This document shows, one piece after another, positions 1 to 7,814 of a stretch of 23,133 bases of DNA. The notes beneath the pieces are model-generated. The model was not told the DNA's origin. It saw nothing but the letters and a program-made list of their open reading frames with translations, and searched no databases. Location: NCBI GenBank assembly GCA_013043295.1, contig JABDOO010000127.1:1-23133 (forward strand), written 5' to 3'. This DNA is from Candidatus Nitrosopumilus sp. (GTDB lineage Archaea; Thermoproteota; Nitrososphaeria; Nitrososphaerales; Nitrosopumilaceae). The first letter of the stretch is position 1, and every line of letters starts with the position of its first letter. Both the position numbers and the translations under genes were made by a program.

Positions 1-112
1 TTGATTAGGATTTGGTTTGTTTGATTTCTTTTGATTAGGATTTGGTTTGTTTGATTTCTTTTGATTAGGATTTGGTTTGTTTGATTTCTTTTGATTAGGA
101 TTTGGTTTGTTT
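1..112 (-). repeat. 30-bp in-frame tandem repeat, about 3.7 copies
   Basis: Bases 1-30, 31-60 and 61-90 are identical 30-mers (each begins ttgattaggatttgg), and 91-112 is a fourth copy broken off at 22 bases. Read on the minus strand, each unit encodes KKSNKPNPNQ in the frame of the aldolase gene, so copy-number change would lengthen or shorten the tail without a frameshift. The array reaches the window edge, so its full size is unknown. Confidence 0.95.
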
Positions 113-903
113 TTAGGTTCCTCACTAACTAATTTATTATATAATTTGAATGCTTGATCAACATTTTGATTTCCATGAACAATTGCTCTAACTGCTTTAA
201 TCATTGAAACTGGATGTTCAGATTGCCAAATGTTTCTACCCATATCAACTCCAACTGCACCGCCTTTGATTGCATTGTATGTTAGTTGTAAAGCATCGCG
301 TTCAGAAATTTTCTTACCGCCTGCTACAATTATTGGAACAGGGCATGACTGAACTACTTTTTCAAAGTTATCACAATAGTAAGTTTTGACTATATGGGCA
401 CCTTGTTCAGCAGCAATTCTACAGGCCAAAGAAAGGTATCGGGCATCTTTACCAAGTTCTTTTCCAACTGCTGTAACAGCTAAAACAGGCAATCCATATT
501 TTTCTGCCTCACTGACAAGTTTACCTAGATTTACAATGGTTTGATATTCATATTTTGAACCAACGAAAATGGACATGGCAAGTGCACTAGCGTTTAATCT
601 AATTGCATCCTCTATAGATACAGTAATGTCTTCTTGAGACAAATCTTCACCTATAATGCTAGAACCCCCAGAAACTCGTAATACCATTGGGGTATCGGTA
701 GTTGCAGAAACTGATGCTCTTTGAACACCTCTTGTAACCATTAAAGAATCACAATGTTTCAAGAGAGGTGCAATCACTTTTTTGGGGTTCTCCAGTTTTT
801 CAGTAGGTCCAAGAAAATAACCATGGTCTACAGCCAACATAAGTGCACGATTATTTTGTGGTTTAATGATACTTGAAATCCTGTTTTTTAATCCCCAATC
901 CAT
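1..903 (-). CDS. lsrF: LsrF/DhnA-like class I aldolase (3-hydroxy-5-phosphonooxypentane-2,4-dione thiolase family), C-terminus off the window
   Basis: The minus-strand frame starts with ATG at 903 and stays open to base 1, so 301 codons are visible and the stop lies outside. The protein opens MDWGLKNR and has AVDHGYF (D26), TRGV, RVSGG, the Schiff-base lysine in HIVKTYY (K173), VAGGKK and GVDMGRNIWQSEHP. This order and wording match bacterial LsrF (AI-2 aldolase/thiolase) more closely than archaeal aminodideoxy-heptulosonate synthases of the same DhnA/DeoC-LacD TIM-barrel family. The true substrate in an archaeon is unknown, and no other lsr gene is present here. The barrel ends near residue 260; after it the protein runs into a Pro/Asn/Lys tail made of 10-residue repeats (KKSNKPNPNQ), which is unusual. 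The gene lies 45 bp behind the dehydrogenase gene and is probably co-transcribed with it. Confidence 0.82.
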   Translation of the reverse strand, partial: MDWGLKNRISSIIKPQNNRALMLAVDHGYFLGPTEKLENPKKVIAPLLKHCDSLMVTRGVQRASVSATTDTPMVLRVSGGSSIIGEDLSQEDITVSIEDAIRLNASALAMSIFVGSKYEYQTIVNLGKLVSEAEKYGLPVLAVTAVGKELGKDARYLSLACRIAAEQGAHIVKTYYCDNFEKVVQSCPVPIIVAGGKKISERDALQLTYNAIKGGAVGVDMGRNIWQSEHPVSMIKAVRAIVHGNQNVDQAFKLYNKLVSEEPKNKPNPNQKKSNKPNPNQKKSNKPNPNQKKSNKPNPNQ

Positions 904-948
904 ATTGCTTCGATTTTGAAAGAATGAAAATCCCTTCTTAAGCCTTTC

Positions 949-1977
949 TCATTTTGTAATTATAATCTTCATTGCATTTTCACCTGTACGTGCATGATCA
1001 AATGCTTTTTGAGAATCAGAAATAGAATACGTATGTGTGATTAATTGTTTGACATCAATTTGAGATGATTCTATTAATTCTAGTGCCTCTTTTGTATCTA
1101 AATCAGACGCAGCATAACTAGTTACTAGAGTAATTTCTTTAGAGTATATTTTATTCATATCTAAATCTAATTTTGCGCCTTTGGAAGGAACACCAAACAT
1201 CATGATAGAACCCCCTTTTCTTACCATGTCAATTGCATCATCAAGAGCTTTTAAACTACTTGTAGCAACAATTGCAACATCCACACCTTTACCTTCAGTT
1301 TTATCTAAAATCTGTTGTTTTCTAGTCTCATCTGTAGATAAAATAGAATCAGTTATTTTGAATTTTTTAGCAAAATCCAATCTAAAAGAATTTACATCAA
1401 AACAAAATATTTGTGAAAACTTTTTAGCATTAGCTATCATTACATGCATCATTCCAGTAGGACCAACACCAAAAATTGCAGTTGAATCTCCTTCGCGATA
1501 TGGAAATTTTTTCCATGCCCTAACACAACAAGCCAATGGCTCAATCATTGCAGCTTCTTCATAACTAAGTGAATCAGAAATTTTCAATACGCCTCCATGA
1601 GAAACATTCCATGCAGGAACAACATATTCTTCAGATAACCCACATGGAGATAGATTTGTTTCATAGTATTTTTGGCACATTGTTTCATTTCCATGATTAC
1701 AAAAATGACAATTATAACATGGAACGTGATGGTGTGTGAATACTCTATCACCTTTTTTGAATTCAGTTACATCAGGGCTTACATCTAAAACAATACCAGA
1801 GGGTTCATGACCCAAACGCATTGATGGTTGACCATATTGACCAAATACTTTTTCCAAATCTGATCCACAAATACCACATGCATGCATCTCTACCAAAATA
1901 TCACCAGGGCCCAATTGTGGTTTTTCTGTTTCATCAACAGAAATTACTGATGATTCTTTAACAGATGCAGTTTTCAT
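949..1977 (-). CDS. Zinc-dependent alcohol dehydrogenase, MDR superfamily (sorbitol/threonine dehydrogenase-like)
   Basis: This 342-aa protein has the normal length for medium-chain zinc dehydrogenases, which oxidise alcohols with NAD(P)+. Catalytic zinc ligands are visible as GICGSD (C37), GHE (H57-E58) and EPL (E146). The structural zinc lobe has four cysteines (C87, C90, C93, C101). The nucleotide-binding fold begins with GVGPTG (170-175). The ATG at 1977 is well placed, with a TATA-like element about 24 bp upstream that overlaps the end of the preceding atpF gene. The LsrF-like aldolase gene follows after 45 bp, so the pair probably acts on a shared sugar- or polyol-like substrate; that link is inference. 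The exact substrate cannot be told from the sequence. Confidence 0.88.
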   Translation of the reverse strand: MKTASVKESSVISVDETEKPQLGPGDILVEMHACGICGSDLEKVFGQYGQPSMRLGHEPSGIVLDVSPDVTEFKKGDRVFTHHHVPCYNCHFCNHGNETMCQKYYETNLSPCGLSEEYVVPAWNVSHGGVLKISDSLSYEEAAMIEPLACCVRAWKKFPYREGDSTAIFGVGPTGMMHVMIANAKKFSQIFCFDVNSFRLDFAKKFKITDSILSTDETRKQQILDKTEGKGVDVAIVATSSLKALDDAIDMVRKGGSIMMFGVPSKGAKLDLDMNKIYSKEITLVTSYAASDLDTKEALELIESSQIDVKQLITHTYSISDSQKAFDHARTGENAMKIIITK

Positions 1978-1995
1978 GGTACAGCTTTAGATAAT

Positions 1996-2005
1996 TGATT
2001 ATAAG
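1996..2005 (-). promoter_or_regulatory. TATA-like box of the dehydrogenase-aldolase operon
   Basis: The minus strand reads cttataatca, centred about 24 bp upstream of the ATG at 1977. It sits just past the atpF stop codon, so the operon need not depend on atpF transcription. Confidence 0.45.
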
Positions 2006-2009
2006 TAGA

Positions 2010-2303
2010 TTATACGCCGAGAATCTTCTTTAACATTACTCGGTAATCAACTTCAGTTTTTTCACTACCAGTTGCAGGTAATGCAAATACCAAAGTAGAT
2101 TTTTCAGCCCTCAATGCAGTTAATTCATCTGAAATTGATTCTGTAATATCATCACTGACTAACACTAAACCAACATCAGAATCATCAGTCAATGTTTTAA
2201 TTTCTTGTAAAGCTTTTTCTGGGTCTTCAGAAATTTTTCCAGGAATTCCGGCTAATTGAAAGCTAGTTACAAACGATTTACTCCCAACAGTAAAGATTTT
2301 CAC
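2010..2303 (-). CDS. atpF: A/V-type ATP synthase subunit F
   Basis: Subunit F belongs to the central stalk of the archaeal A-type ATP synthase and helps couple rotation to catalysis. The product from GTG at 2303 begins VKIFTVGSKSFVTSFQLAGI, which follows the family start (K-I-x-x-x-G-D/S-x-x-x-x-x-F-x-L-A-G), and continues with GLVLVSDDI and a C-terminal VMLKKILGV helix; 97 aa is close to the usual length. The frame is open back to an ATG at 2393, but that start would add 30 residues the family lacks and would overlap the start of the divergent gene. A TATA-like ggttaaatt lies about 27 bp upstream of the GTG, so I prefer the shorter form. The other ATP synthase genes are not in this window. 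Confidence 0.85.
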   Translation of the reverse strand: MKIFTVGSKSFVTSFQLAGIPGKISEDPEKALQEIKTLTDDSDVGLVLVSDDITESISDELTALRAEKSTLVFALPATGSEKTEVDYRVMLKKILGV

Positions 2304-2324
2304 AGTTGAGATTTTTGTGTGTTC

Positions 2325-2333
2325 TAATTTAAC
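2325..2333 (-). promoter_or_regulatory. TATA-like box of atpF
   Basis: Minus strand ggttaaatt, centred 26-27 bp upstream of the GTG at 2303. It supports a leaderless atpF transcript and argues against the ATG at 2393. Confidence 0.5.
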
Positions 2334-2363
2334 CCTTTTTGGAGTAAATGGATCAAGAAAGGT

Positions 2364-2370
2364 TGATTTA
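2364..2370 (+). promoter_or_regulatory. Possible TATA-like box of the 98-aa protein gene
   Basis: The sequence tgattta is centred about 25 bp upstream of the ATG at 2392. It is a weak match, accepted mainly for its spacing. Confidence 0.3.
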
Positions 2371-2391
2371 GTTTGAAAACCACCTGAAATC

Positions 2392-2688
2392 ATGGCAGAA
2401 ATTGATACTCAAAAACAAGTCTATTTGTTCCTACATGGAAAAATGGATCTTAAAGAAAAAGCCACAAACGCATTAACTGCAAAAGGATTCGCAGCAGACA
2501 AAGTCACCATGGCCTTACCAACTAAAGTAGGAGAGGTAGGAGACTATATGGCAATGTTATGGATGCCTCCAAATCCAGACCACATAAAGATTCAACAAAT
2601 TACTAAAGTTGAGGAAGTAGAACCAGAAGGAATGATTGGTCTATGGAAAGGCGTTTCAAAAGATGATATCGACACTATACCATTATAG
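2392..2688 (+). CDS. Hypothetical protein, 98 aa
   Basis: I do not recognise a family. The frame is complete from ATG at 2392 to TAG at 2688 and encodes a soluble protein that begins MAEIDTQKQVYLFLHGKMDL, with a helical-looking stretch (residues 20-37), a WMPPNPDHI segment and an acidic C-terminus. No cysteines, membrane segment or signal peptide is present. It diverges from atpF, and the two genes have separate TATA-like boxes in the gap. The balanced composition and clean boundaries suggest a real gene; its role is unknown. Confidence 0.7.
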   Translation: MAEIDTQKQVYLFLHGKMDLKEKATNALTAKGFAADKVTMALPTKVGEVGDYMAMLWMPPNPDHIKIQQITKVEEVEPEGMIGLWKGVSKDDIDTIPL

Positions 2689-2693
2689 TGAAT

Positions 2694-2945
2694 TTAGCTG
2701 AATCCAGCTCCAAACTCATTTCCTTTTTCTAAAACATCACCAGAATCAGAATTTTTTAATTTTCTATATAGTAATGTTTCATAAACAATTTTCATTGATT
2801 GTTCATCATCAAGACCACAATCAGTTTTAATTTGATTTTTGTATTTTTCTAATTTTGATTCATCTTGCTCATCAGGAGATAAACCATCATGCACCATTAG
2901 ATTAGCAATTTTTTCAATTTCAGAATTCTGTTGGTCCTCATCCAT
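2694..2945 (-). CDS. Hypothetical acidic protein, 83 aa
   Basis: No family is recognised. The ATG at 2945 opens an acidic, probably all-helical protein (MDEDQQNSEIEKIANLMVHD) with a single cysteine (C43) and a Gly-rich end (EFGAGFS). A TATA-like tattaata lies about 26 bp upstream (2968-2975). The gene is convergent with the 98-aa gene, with only 5 bp between stops, and follows the SWIM-protein gene on the same strand. Confidence 0.65.
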   Translation of the reverse strand: MDEDQQNSEIEKIANLMVHDGLSPDEQDESKLEKYKNQIKTDCGLDDEQSMKIVYETLLYRKLKNSDSGDVLEKGNEFGAGFS

Positions 2946-2993
2946 AATATCATAATAAATTTCTAGTTATTAATACATTCGAATAAAGGATCA

Positions 2994-3296
2994 TTATAAT
3001 GCAGATATTAATCCAGAAAGGAAATTAGAAAATTCATCATCAGAAAAAATTATTTCTTCAACTTGATCATTATCTTTAGCTAGTTGTGCAGATTCAAGAT
3101 GATAACAAGTAGTTTTCCCACTTAATTTCCCAAAATAGAATCCAGGACAAGAACAGTAATTACAATCAGGATCAATCCAATGTTCCTCTCCTTTTCCTAC
3201 CACAGTCCAAATTTTCCTATGAGTTGGCTCAAAAACATGCAATTTTACTCGTTTTTCAGATACCAATGAGTGGATACGATCCACATCTTTACTCAT
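2994..3296 (-). CDS. SWIM zinc-finger protein, 100 aa
   Basis: The SWIM signature C-x-C-x(n)-C-x-H is seen as CSCPGF (C48, C50) and CYHL (C64, H66), with a further cysteine at C45. The preceding strands (KLHVFEPTHRKIWTVVGKGE) match the beta-hairpin that normally comes before a SWIM finger. SWIM domains bind zinc and mediate DNA or protein contacts; some archaeal and eukaryotic members work with RadA/Rad51 paralogues, but nothing here shows a partner. The rest is a short acidic helical tail. The gene starts only 34 bp from the divergent phosphoesterase gene. Confidence 0.75.
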   Translation of the reverse strand: MSKDVDRIHSLVSEKRVKLHVFEPTHRKIWTVVGKGEEHWIDPDCNYCSCPGFYFGKLSGKTTCYHLESAQLAKDNDQVEEIIFSDDEFSNFLSGLISAL

Positions 3297-3300
3297 AAGG

Positions 3301-3307
3301 GTTTAAT
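3301..3307 (+). promoter_or_regulatory. TATA-like box of the phosphoesterase gene
   Basis: The sequence gtttaat is centred 27 bp upstream of the ATG at 3331. It lies only a few bases from the start codon of the opposite SWIM gene. Confidence 0.45.
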
Positions 3308-3319
3308 CACTTATCTACA

Positions 3320-3326
3320 GTATAAC
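3320..3326 (-). promoter_or_regulatory. TATA-like box of the SWIM-protein gene
   Basis: Minus strand gttatac, centred 27 bp upstream of the ATG at 3296. It interleaves with the promoter of the divergent phosphoesterase gene. Confidence 0.45.
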
Positions 3327-3330
3327 TTTG

Positions 3331-4080
3331 ATGATAGAAACTAGAATAGTTCCATCAAAACCAGCATTAATTTTACAAGGTAAAAAAAAGAATTTGGTGG
3401 TTACAGACATCCATATCGGATTTGAAAACAGTATGTCATCAAATGAAATTTTCATTGGTAAGAATTCAACTGTAAGCGAGTCGATTGAAGATTTATCAGA
3501 AATAATTGATGTAGAAAAACCAGATTCAGTAATATTATTAGGAGATGTCAAATCAAGTATTAAAAATATTTCAAGAAACGAGTGGAATGAAGTTCCATTA
3601 TTTTTTAAAAAGATTAGAGAAAAATGTGATGTGGTGCTAATTCCAGGGAATCATGACGCAAATATTCAGAAATTAGTACCAGAAAATATTTCAATGATTA
3701 GTTCAACGGGCATGGTTGAAGAAAATATTCTCTTGACACATGGGCATACAATGCCATCAGAAAATTTCTCTAATGTAGATAAAATTATCATGGGACATCT
3801 TCATCCAGTTTTTTTCCAAGAAGATTCTATTGTTAATGGTCAAAGAGTGTGGGTTTCAATAAAAACTCAAAAAGAAAATATTTTTCCCAACAAAAGTGGA
3901 GAGATTGAAATTACAATAATTCCATCATTTAACAAATATTTTTACGCCACACATAGAAAGCAATACAAAAAATCCATTTCCCCAATAATTAATAAAATAA
4001 AAGACATCTCTAGAGCAAAAATCATAACACTAGATGGAACAATTATTGGAAATGAGTCAAACATATCACAAGTAATTTAA
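3331..4080 (+). CDS. Metallophosphoesterase, ICC-like archaeal family
   Basis: A calcineurin-like phosphoesterase of 249 aa with all five metal motifs: TDIHIG (D26, H28), LLGDVK (D72), PGNHDAN (N107, H108), THGH (H137, H139) and MGHLHP (H156, H158). This layout matches the predicted ICC-like phosphoesterases (COG1407) common in archaea. The substrate is unknown; nucleic acid and cyclic nucleotides are both possible for the superfamily. I chose the ATG at 3331 over the adjoining TTG at 3328 because a TATA-like box lies 27 bp upstream. About 90 residues after the metal core (from FFQED) are less conserved. Its TAA directly abuts the stop codon of the convergent zinc-ribbon gene. Confidence 0.85.
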   Translation: MIETRIVPSKPALILQGKKKNLVVTDIHIGFENSMSSNEIFIGKNSTVSESIEDLSEIIDVEKPDSVILLGDVKSSIKNISRNEWNEVPLFFKKIREKCDVVLIPGNHDANIQKLVPENISMISSTGMVEENILLTHGHTMPSENFSNVDKIIMGHLHPVFFQEDSIVNGQRVWVSIKTQKENIFPNKSGEIEITIIPSFNKYFYATHRKQYKKSISPIINKIKDISRAKIITLDGTIIGNESNISQVI

Positions 4081-4533
4081 TTAGATAAATTTAGTTGTCA
4101 AAGTTCCTTTCATTGCACAATTTGGACATCTTTGGGATTTTGTCCAAATTTTGACAGAATCAGAATAAGGGATTCTAATTTGATAAAAATAGCCACAATT
4201 TTGGCACGATAGATTTGATGGATAGCTATTCTTATTCCAATCCTCATTTGGTTGTCGGGCAAATTTCGTAATCAAATCACGACCTTTGTCAGTTATTCGA
4301 TAAAGTGTTAGATCATGAAAGCCAGATTTATCATCAAAAGGAATTCTTTGGACTAGTCCATTCTCATCTAAAAAAACTAAAATATCTTTGAGTTTAAATT
4401 CTGCAATTTTTATTTTAACAAAATTTTTCTTTACATTATCTTTCAAGTGAACAAAACGAATACCATCGTTATCAAATTTTTCAATTTTATTTAGAACTTC
4501 ATCAAGTTCATCATCAGAAAATTTTTTTGCCAT
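4081..4533 (-). CDS. Hypothetical protein with predicted winged-helix-like N-terminus and C-terminal zinc ribbon
   Basis: In this 150-aa protein the first 90 residues are charged and helical and end in YRITDKGRDLITKFA, which resembles the wing and last helix of a winged-helix domain. Residues 105-145 form a zinc ribbon: CQNC (C110, C113) and CPNC (C136, C139). Such a combination is common in archaeal transcription factors or RNA-binding proteins, but I cannot assign a function. It has its own TATA-like element (4554-4563, cataaaca on the minus strand) and is read in the same direction as carAB, 38 bp downstream of carB. Confidence 0.72.
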   Translation of the reverse strand: MAKKFSDDELDEVLNKIEKFDNDGIRFVHLKDNVKKNFVKIKIAEFKLKDILVFLDENGLVQRIPFDDKSGFHDLTLYRITDKGRDLITKFARQPNEDWNKNSYPSNLSCQNCGYFYQIRIPYSDSVKIWTKSQRCPNCAMKGTLTTKFI

Positions 4534-4571
4534 GTTATTTGTTAGGATACATGTGTTTATGTTTTTTATAA

Positions 4572-7500
4572 TTAGTCGTACTCATCATACGGTTCTATAG
4601 GATCCTTTGTAGTTTCATTATCTCTTAACCATTCTAGTGTTTTTACAAAGGAATCAGCTAATTCTATCGTTGTCAATACAGGGATTCCTAATTCCAAGGA
4701 CTTTCGTCTAATTTGGTACTCATCATCAAGCATTCCAACATATTTTTCCAACGTTGATGTGCTTGGAATATTTATTATAAAATCAATTTTTCTCTCATAT
4801 AATAAATCTGAAATATTTGGTTTTCGTTCAGGTTCTGAAATTTTATGTACTATTTCAACTTCACCTATTTTCTCCTCAAAGAATTCAGCAGTGTGCTCTG
4901 TTGCAAGAATTTTAAATCCTAATTGTTTTAGTTTAGCAATTGATGCTACAAGTTTTTCCTTATTTTGAGCACCACCAACAGTGACAAGTGCAGTTCCTTT
5001 AGCGGGAAGATTGTATCCTACTGAAGTAAGTCCTTTTGATAATGCATCATAAAAACTATTTCCAAAGCATGCAGCTTCTCCTGTTGATTGCATTTCTACT
5101 CCTAATGCAATATCAGCACCCTCCAATTGCATAAAGGAGAATTGAGGTACTTTGATTCCATAGTTGTGAATTTTTTGCCATTTATTTTCAGGTATTTTAG
5201 GCAGGGGTTTATCTAAAATTGCTTTAGATGCAAGGGATATCAGATTAGTTTTGACTAATTTGGAAACGAAGGGCATGGAACGTGATGCTCTAATGTTTAG
5301 CTCAATGACATAAACGTGATCATCATGGACCAAAAATTGCAAATTAAATGGTCCTTTAACATTAAATGTTAAAGCAATTTTTTTTGTGTATTCATTAATT
5401 GTATCAATTGTTTTATTACTAAGACGCCAAGGCGGAATACACATCATTGCATCACCGGAATGAACACCTGCACTATCAATGTGCTCAACAATTGCACCAA
5501 TTACAACTTCTTTTCCGTTACTGATTCCATCAACATCAACTTCTAATGAATTTAGCATGAACTTTGAAATTACAACTGGATGATCAGGAGAAACGTCTGT
5601 TGCCTCTTTAACATATGTCTTAAGTTCTTCTTGAGACCAAACAACTTTCATAGCAGCACCAGACAAAACATACGAAGGTCTAACAATTACTGGAAAACCT
5701 ACATCCCGGGCAAAACTTTTTGCTTCATTTAGATTTGAAAACGCTTGCCATCTTGGTTGTTGAATATGAAGTTTGTCTAGCTCAGCACTAAACTTTGAAC
5801 GATCTTCAGCCCTATCAACATCATAAGCAGTTGTCCCCATTATATTGATTCCATGTTCGGCTAGACCAGGAGTTAGATTGTTTGCAGTTTGTCCACCAAC
5901 ACAGGTAATGATACCTTTTGGGTTTTCAAAGTCTGAGATATCAAGTAATCTTTCTTGTGTAATTTCTTCAAAATATAATCTTGTACAAATATCATAATCG
6001 GTAGAAACAGTTTCAGGGTTACAGTTAACCACCGATACATTTTTTTCACCATTTTCCTGCAAACCCCAAACCATATTTACGGTACCCCAGTCAAATTCTA
6101 CGCTACTTCCTATTCTATAGGGACCGGCACCTACAACTACTACACCCTTTTCATCTGAAGGGATTTCAATGTCGTTGGAATATCCCCCATATGTCATATA
6201 CAGATAGTTGGTTACTGCTGGCCATTCAGCTGCAAGAGTATCAATTTGCTTTACAGCAGGCACAATTCCCATTTTTTTACGCAAATCACGCACTTCATCA
6301 GGGGTTTTCTCCACTGCTCTAGCAATCTGTTTATCTGAAAACCCTAGTTGCTTGGCACTACGCATTAAGGAGTCATCAAGAGAGTTTGATTTGATTTGAT
6401 TTTCCATATCAACAATATTTTTAATTTTTTCAATAAACCAAGGATCTATAGAAGAGAGTTGATAGATTTTATCAACAGAAATTCCCATCTTTAGTGCAAT
6501 TGCAACATTATACAAAATCTTGTCATCGTGATGAGATAATTTCTCTTCAATCTCTTCATCAGTGTATGACTTTCCCGTAGTACGATTCAATACCAAGCCA
6601 TCATTTCCTATATCAAGCATTCTGATTGCTTTCTGTAAAGATTCTTCAAAAGTTCTCCCAACAGCCATTACTTCTCCAACAGATTTCATAGTAGGACCTA
6701 GTTTTGGGTTAACTAATTCAAATTTTGAAAAATCCCATCGAGGATGTTTACATACAATGTAATCAAGAGAAGGTTCAAAGCATGCAGTTGTACTTTTTGT
6801 AATTCTATTAACTAGTTCAGATAAATTGTAACCTAATCCAATCTTTGCAGACATGTATGCCAAAGGATATCCTGTTGCTTTACTAGCAAGAGCAGAAGAT
6901 CTAGAAAGTCTAGGATTAATTTCAATTGCAACAAATCTATCAGAATCAGAATCAAGAGCATACTGTATATTACATTCACCAACTATTCCGACATGTTTAG
7001 TGGCTCGCAAGCCTGCTGAGCGCAACATGTGATATTCATGATTATTAATTGTTTGAGAGGGTGCAACTACAATGTTATCACCAGTATGAACTTTCATTGA
7101 GAGAACGTTCTCCATATTACAAACTATTACATTATTGCCGTCATAATCTTGCATAATTTCATATTCAATTTGTTTCCAGTGTCCAATGTATTCTTCAACT
7201 AAAACCTGACCTACCAATGATGCTTTGATTCCTCTTTCTACAATCTCATGAAGTTCAATTTCATTATGTGCGACCCCTCCACCTCTACCACCAAGAGTAT
7301 ATGCAACACGAACAATAACTGGATAAGTAAGTTCTTCTGCAATTTTTTTTGCATCCTCAAAATTAGTAACAGTCTTACTTTTGAGTACTGGAACACCACA
7401 TTCTTTCATCGAGTCTTTGAAAAGCTGTCTGTCTTCAGCTCTTTTTATGCCTGGGACCTGAGTTCCAAGTACATTTACTCCATATTTTTGTAAAATTCCA

Positions 7501-7814
7501 GAATCTTCTAGTTTGACTCCGCAGTTCAATGCAGTTTGACCCCCATATGCGAGCATTATTCCATCAGGTCTTTCTTTTTCAATAATTGATTCAACATACT
7601 CAGGAGTAACAGGTAAGAGGTATACCTGATCTGCAAACCTTGTATCTGTTTGAATAGTTGCAATGTTGGGGTTAATTAGAACACTCTTCAATCCATCTTC
7701 ATGAATTGCTTTTAGACATTGACTTCCAGAATAATCAAATTCACCAGCTTCACCAATTTTAATTGCCCCACTACCAAGGACAAGAATTTTGTTTAATGTT
7801 TCATTTTTAGGCAT
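4572..7814 (-). CDS. carB: Carbamoyl phosphate synthase large subunit
   Basis: CarB makes carbamoyl phosphate from bicarbonate, ATP and ammonia channelled from CarA, for pyrimidine and arginine synthesis. The 1080-aa length is normal. Two homologous halves are visible: GSGAIKIGEAGEFDYSG near residue 14 and GAGPYRIGSSVEFDWG near 562. Each is followed by an ATP-grasp domain (ALNCGVK, RVAYTLGGRGGG and EINPRLSRSSALASKATGYP in the first; VRPSYVLSGAAM and ELNIRASRSMPFVSK in the second). Between them is the helical oligomerisation domain. The last 140 residues form the MGS-like regulatory domain (ALVTVGG, IINIPS). The ATG overlaps the last base of the carA TAA (TAATG), so the two are translationally coupled. 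Confidence 0.97.
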   Translation of the reverse strand: MPKNETLNKILVLGSGAIKIGEAGEFDYSGSQCLKAIHEDGLKSVLINPNIATIQTDTRFADQVYLLPVTPEYVESIIEKERPDGIMLAYGGQTALNCGVKLEDSGILQKYGVNVLGTQVPGIKRAEDRQLFKDSMKECGVPVLKSKTVTNFEDAKKIAEELTYPVIVRVAYTLGGRGGGVAHNEIELHEIVERGIKASLVGQVLVEEYIGHWKQIEYEIMQDYDGNNVIVCNMENVLSMKVHTGDNIVVAPSQTINNHEYHMLRSAGLRATKHVGIVGECNIQYALDSDSDRFVAIEINPRLSRSSALASKATGYPLAYMSAKIGLGYNLSELVNRITKSTTACFEPSLDYIVCKHPRWDFSKFELVNPKLGPTMKSVGEVMAVGRTFEESLQKAIRMLDIGNDGLVLNRTTGKSYTDEEIEEKLSHHDDKILYNVAIALKMGISVDKIYQLSSIDPWFIEKIKNIVDMENQIKSNSLDDSLMRSAKQLGFSDKQIARAVEKTPDEVRDLRKKMGIVPAVKQIDTLAAEWPAVTNYLYMTYGGYSNDIEIPSDEKGVVVVGAGPYRIGSSVEFDWGTVNMVWGLQENGEKNVSVVNCNPETVSTDYDICTRLYFEEITQERLLDISDFENPKGIITCVGGQTANNLTPGLAEHGINIMGTTAYDVDRAEDRSKFSAELDKLHIQQPRWQAFSNLNEAKSFARDVGFPVIVRPSYVLSGAAMKVVWSQEELKTYVKEATDVSPDHPVVISKFMLNSLEVDVDGISNGKEVVIGAIVEHIDSAGVHSGDAMMCIPPWRLSNKTIDTINEYTKKIALTFNVKGPFNLQFLVHDDHVYVIELNIRASRSMPFVSKLVKTNLISLASKAILDKPLPKIPENKWQKIHNYGIKVPQFSFMQLEGADIALGVEMQSTGEAACFGNSFYDALSKGLTSVGYNLPAKGTALVTVGGAQNKEKLVASIAKLKQLGFKILATEHTAEFFEEKIGEVEIVHKISEPERKPNISDLLYERKIDFIINIPSTSTLEKYVGMLDDEYQIRRKSLELGIPVLTTIELADSFVKTLEWLRDNETTKDPIEPYDEYD

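Noticed and set aside
1..112. CRISPR-like array from 30-bp repeats
   Set aside because: The copies are directly adjacent with no spacers, and they translate in frame as the tail of the aldolase.
949..1977. Quorum-sensing (AI-2) operon suggested by the LsrF-like gene
   Set aside because: Only the aldolase and a dehydrogenase are present; no lsrK, lsrR, lsrG or transporter genes are seen, so signalling is not supported.
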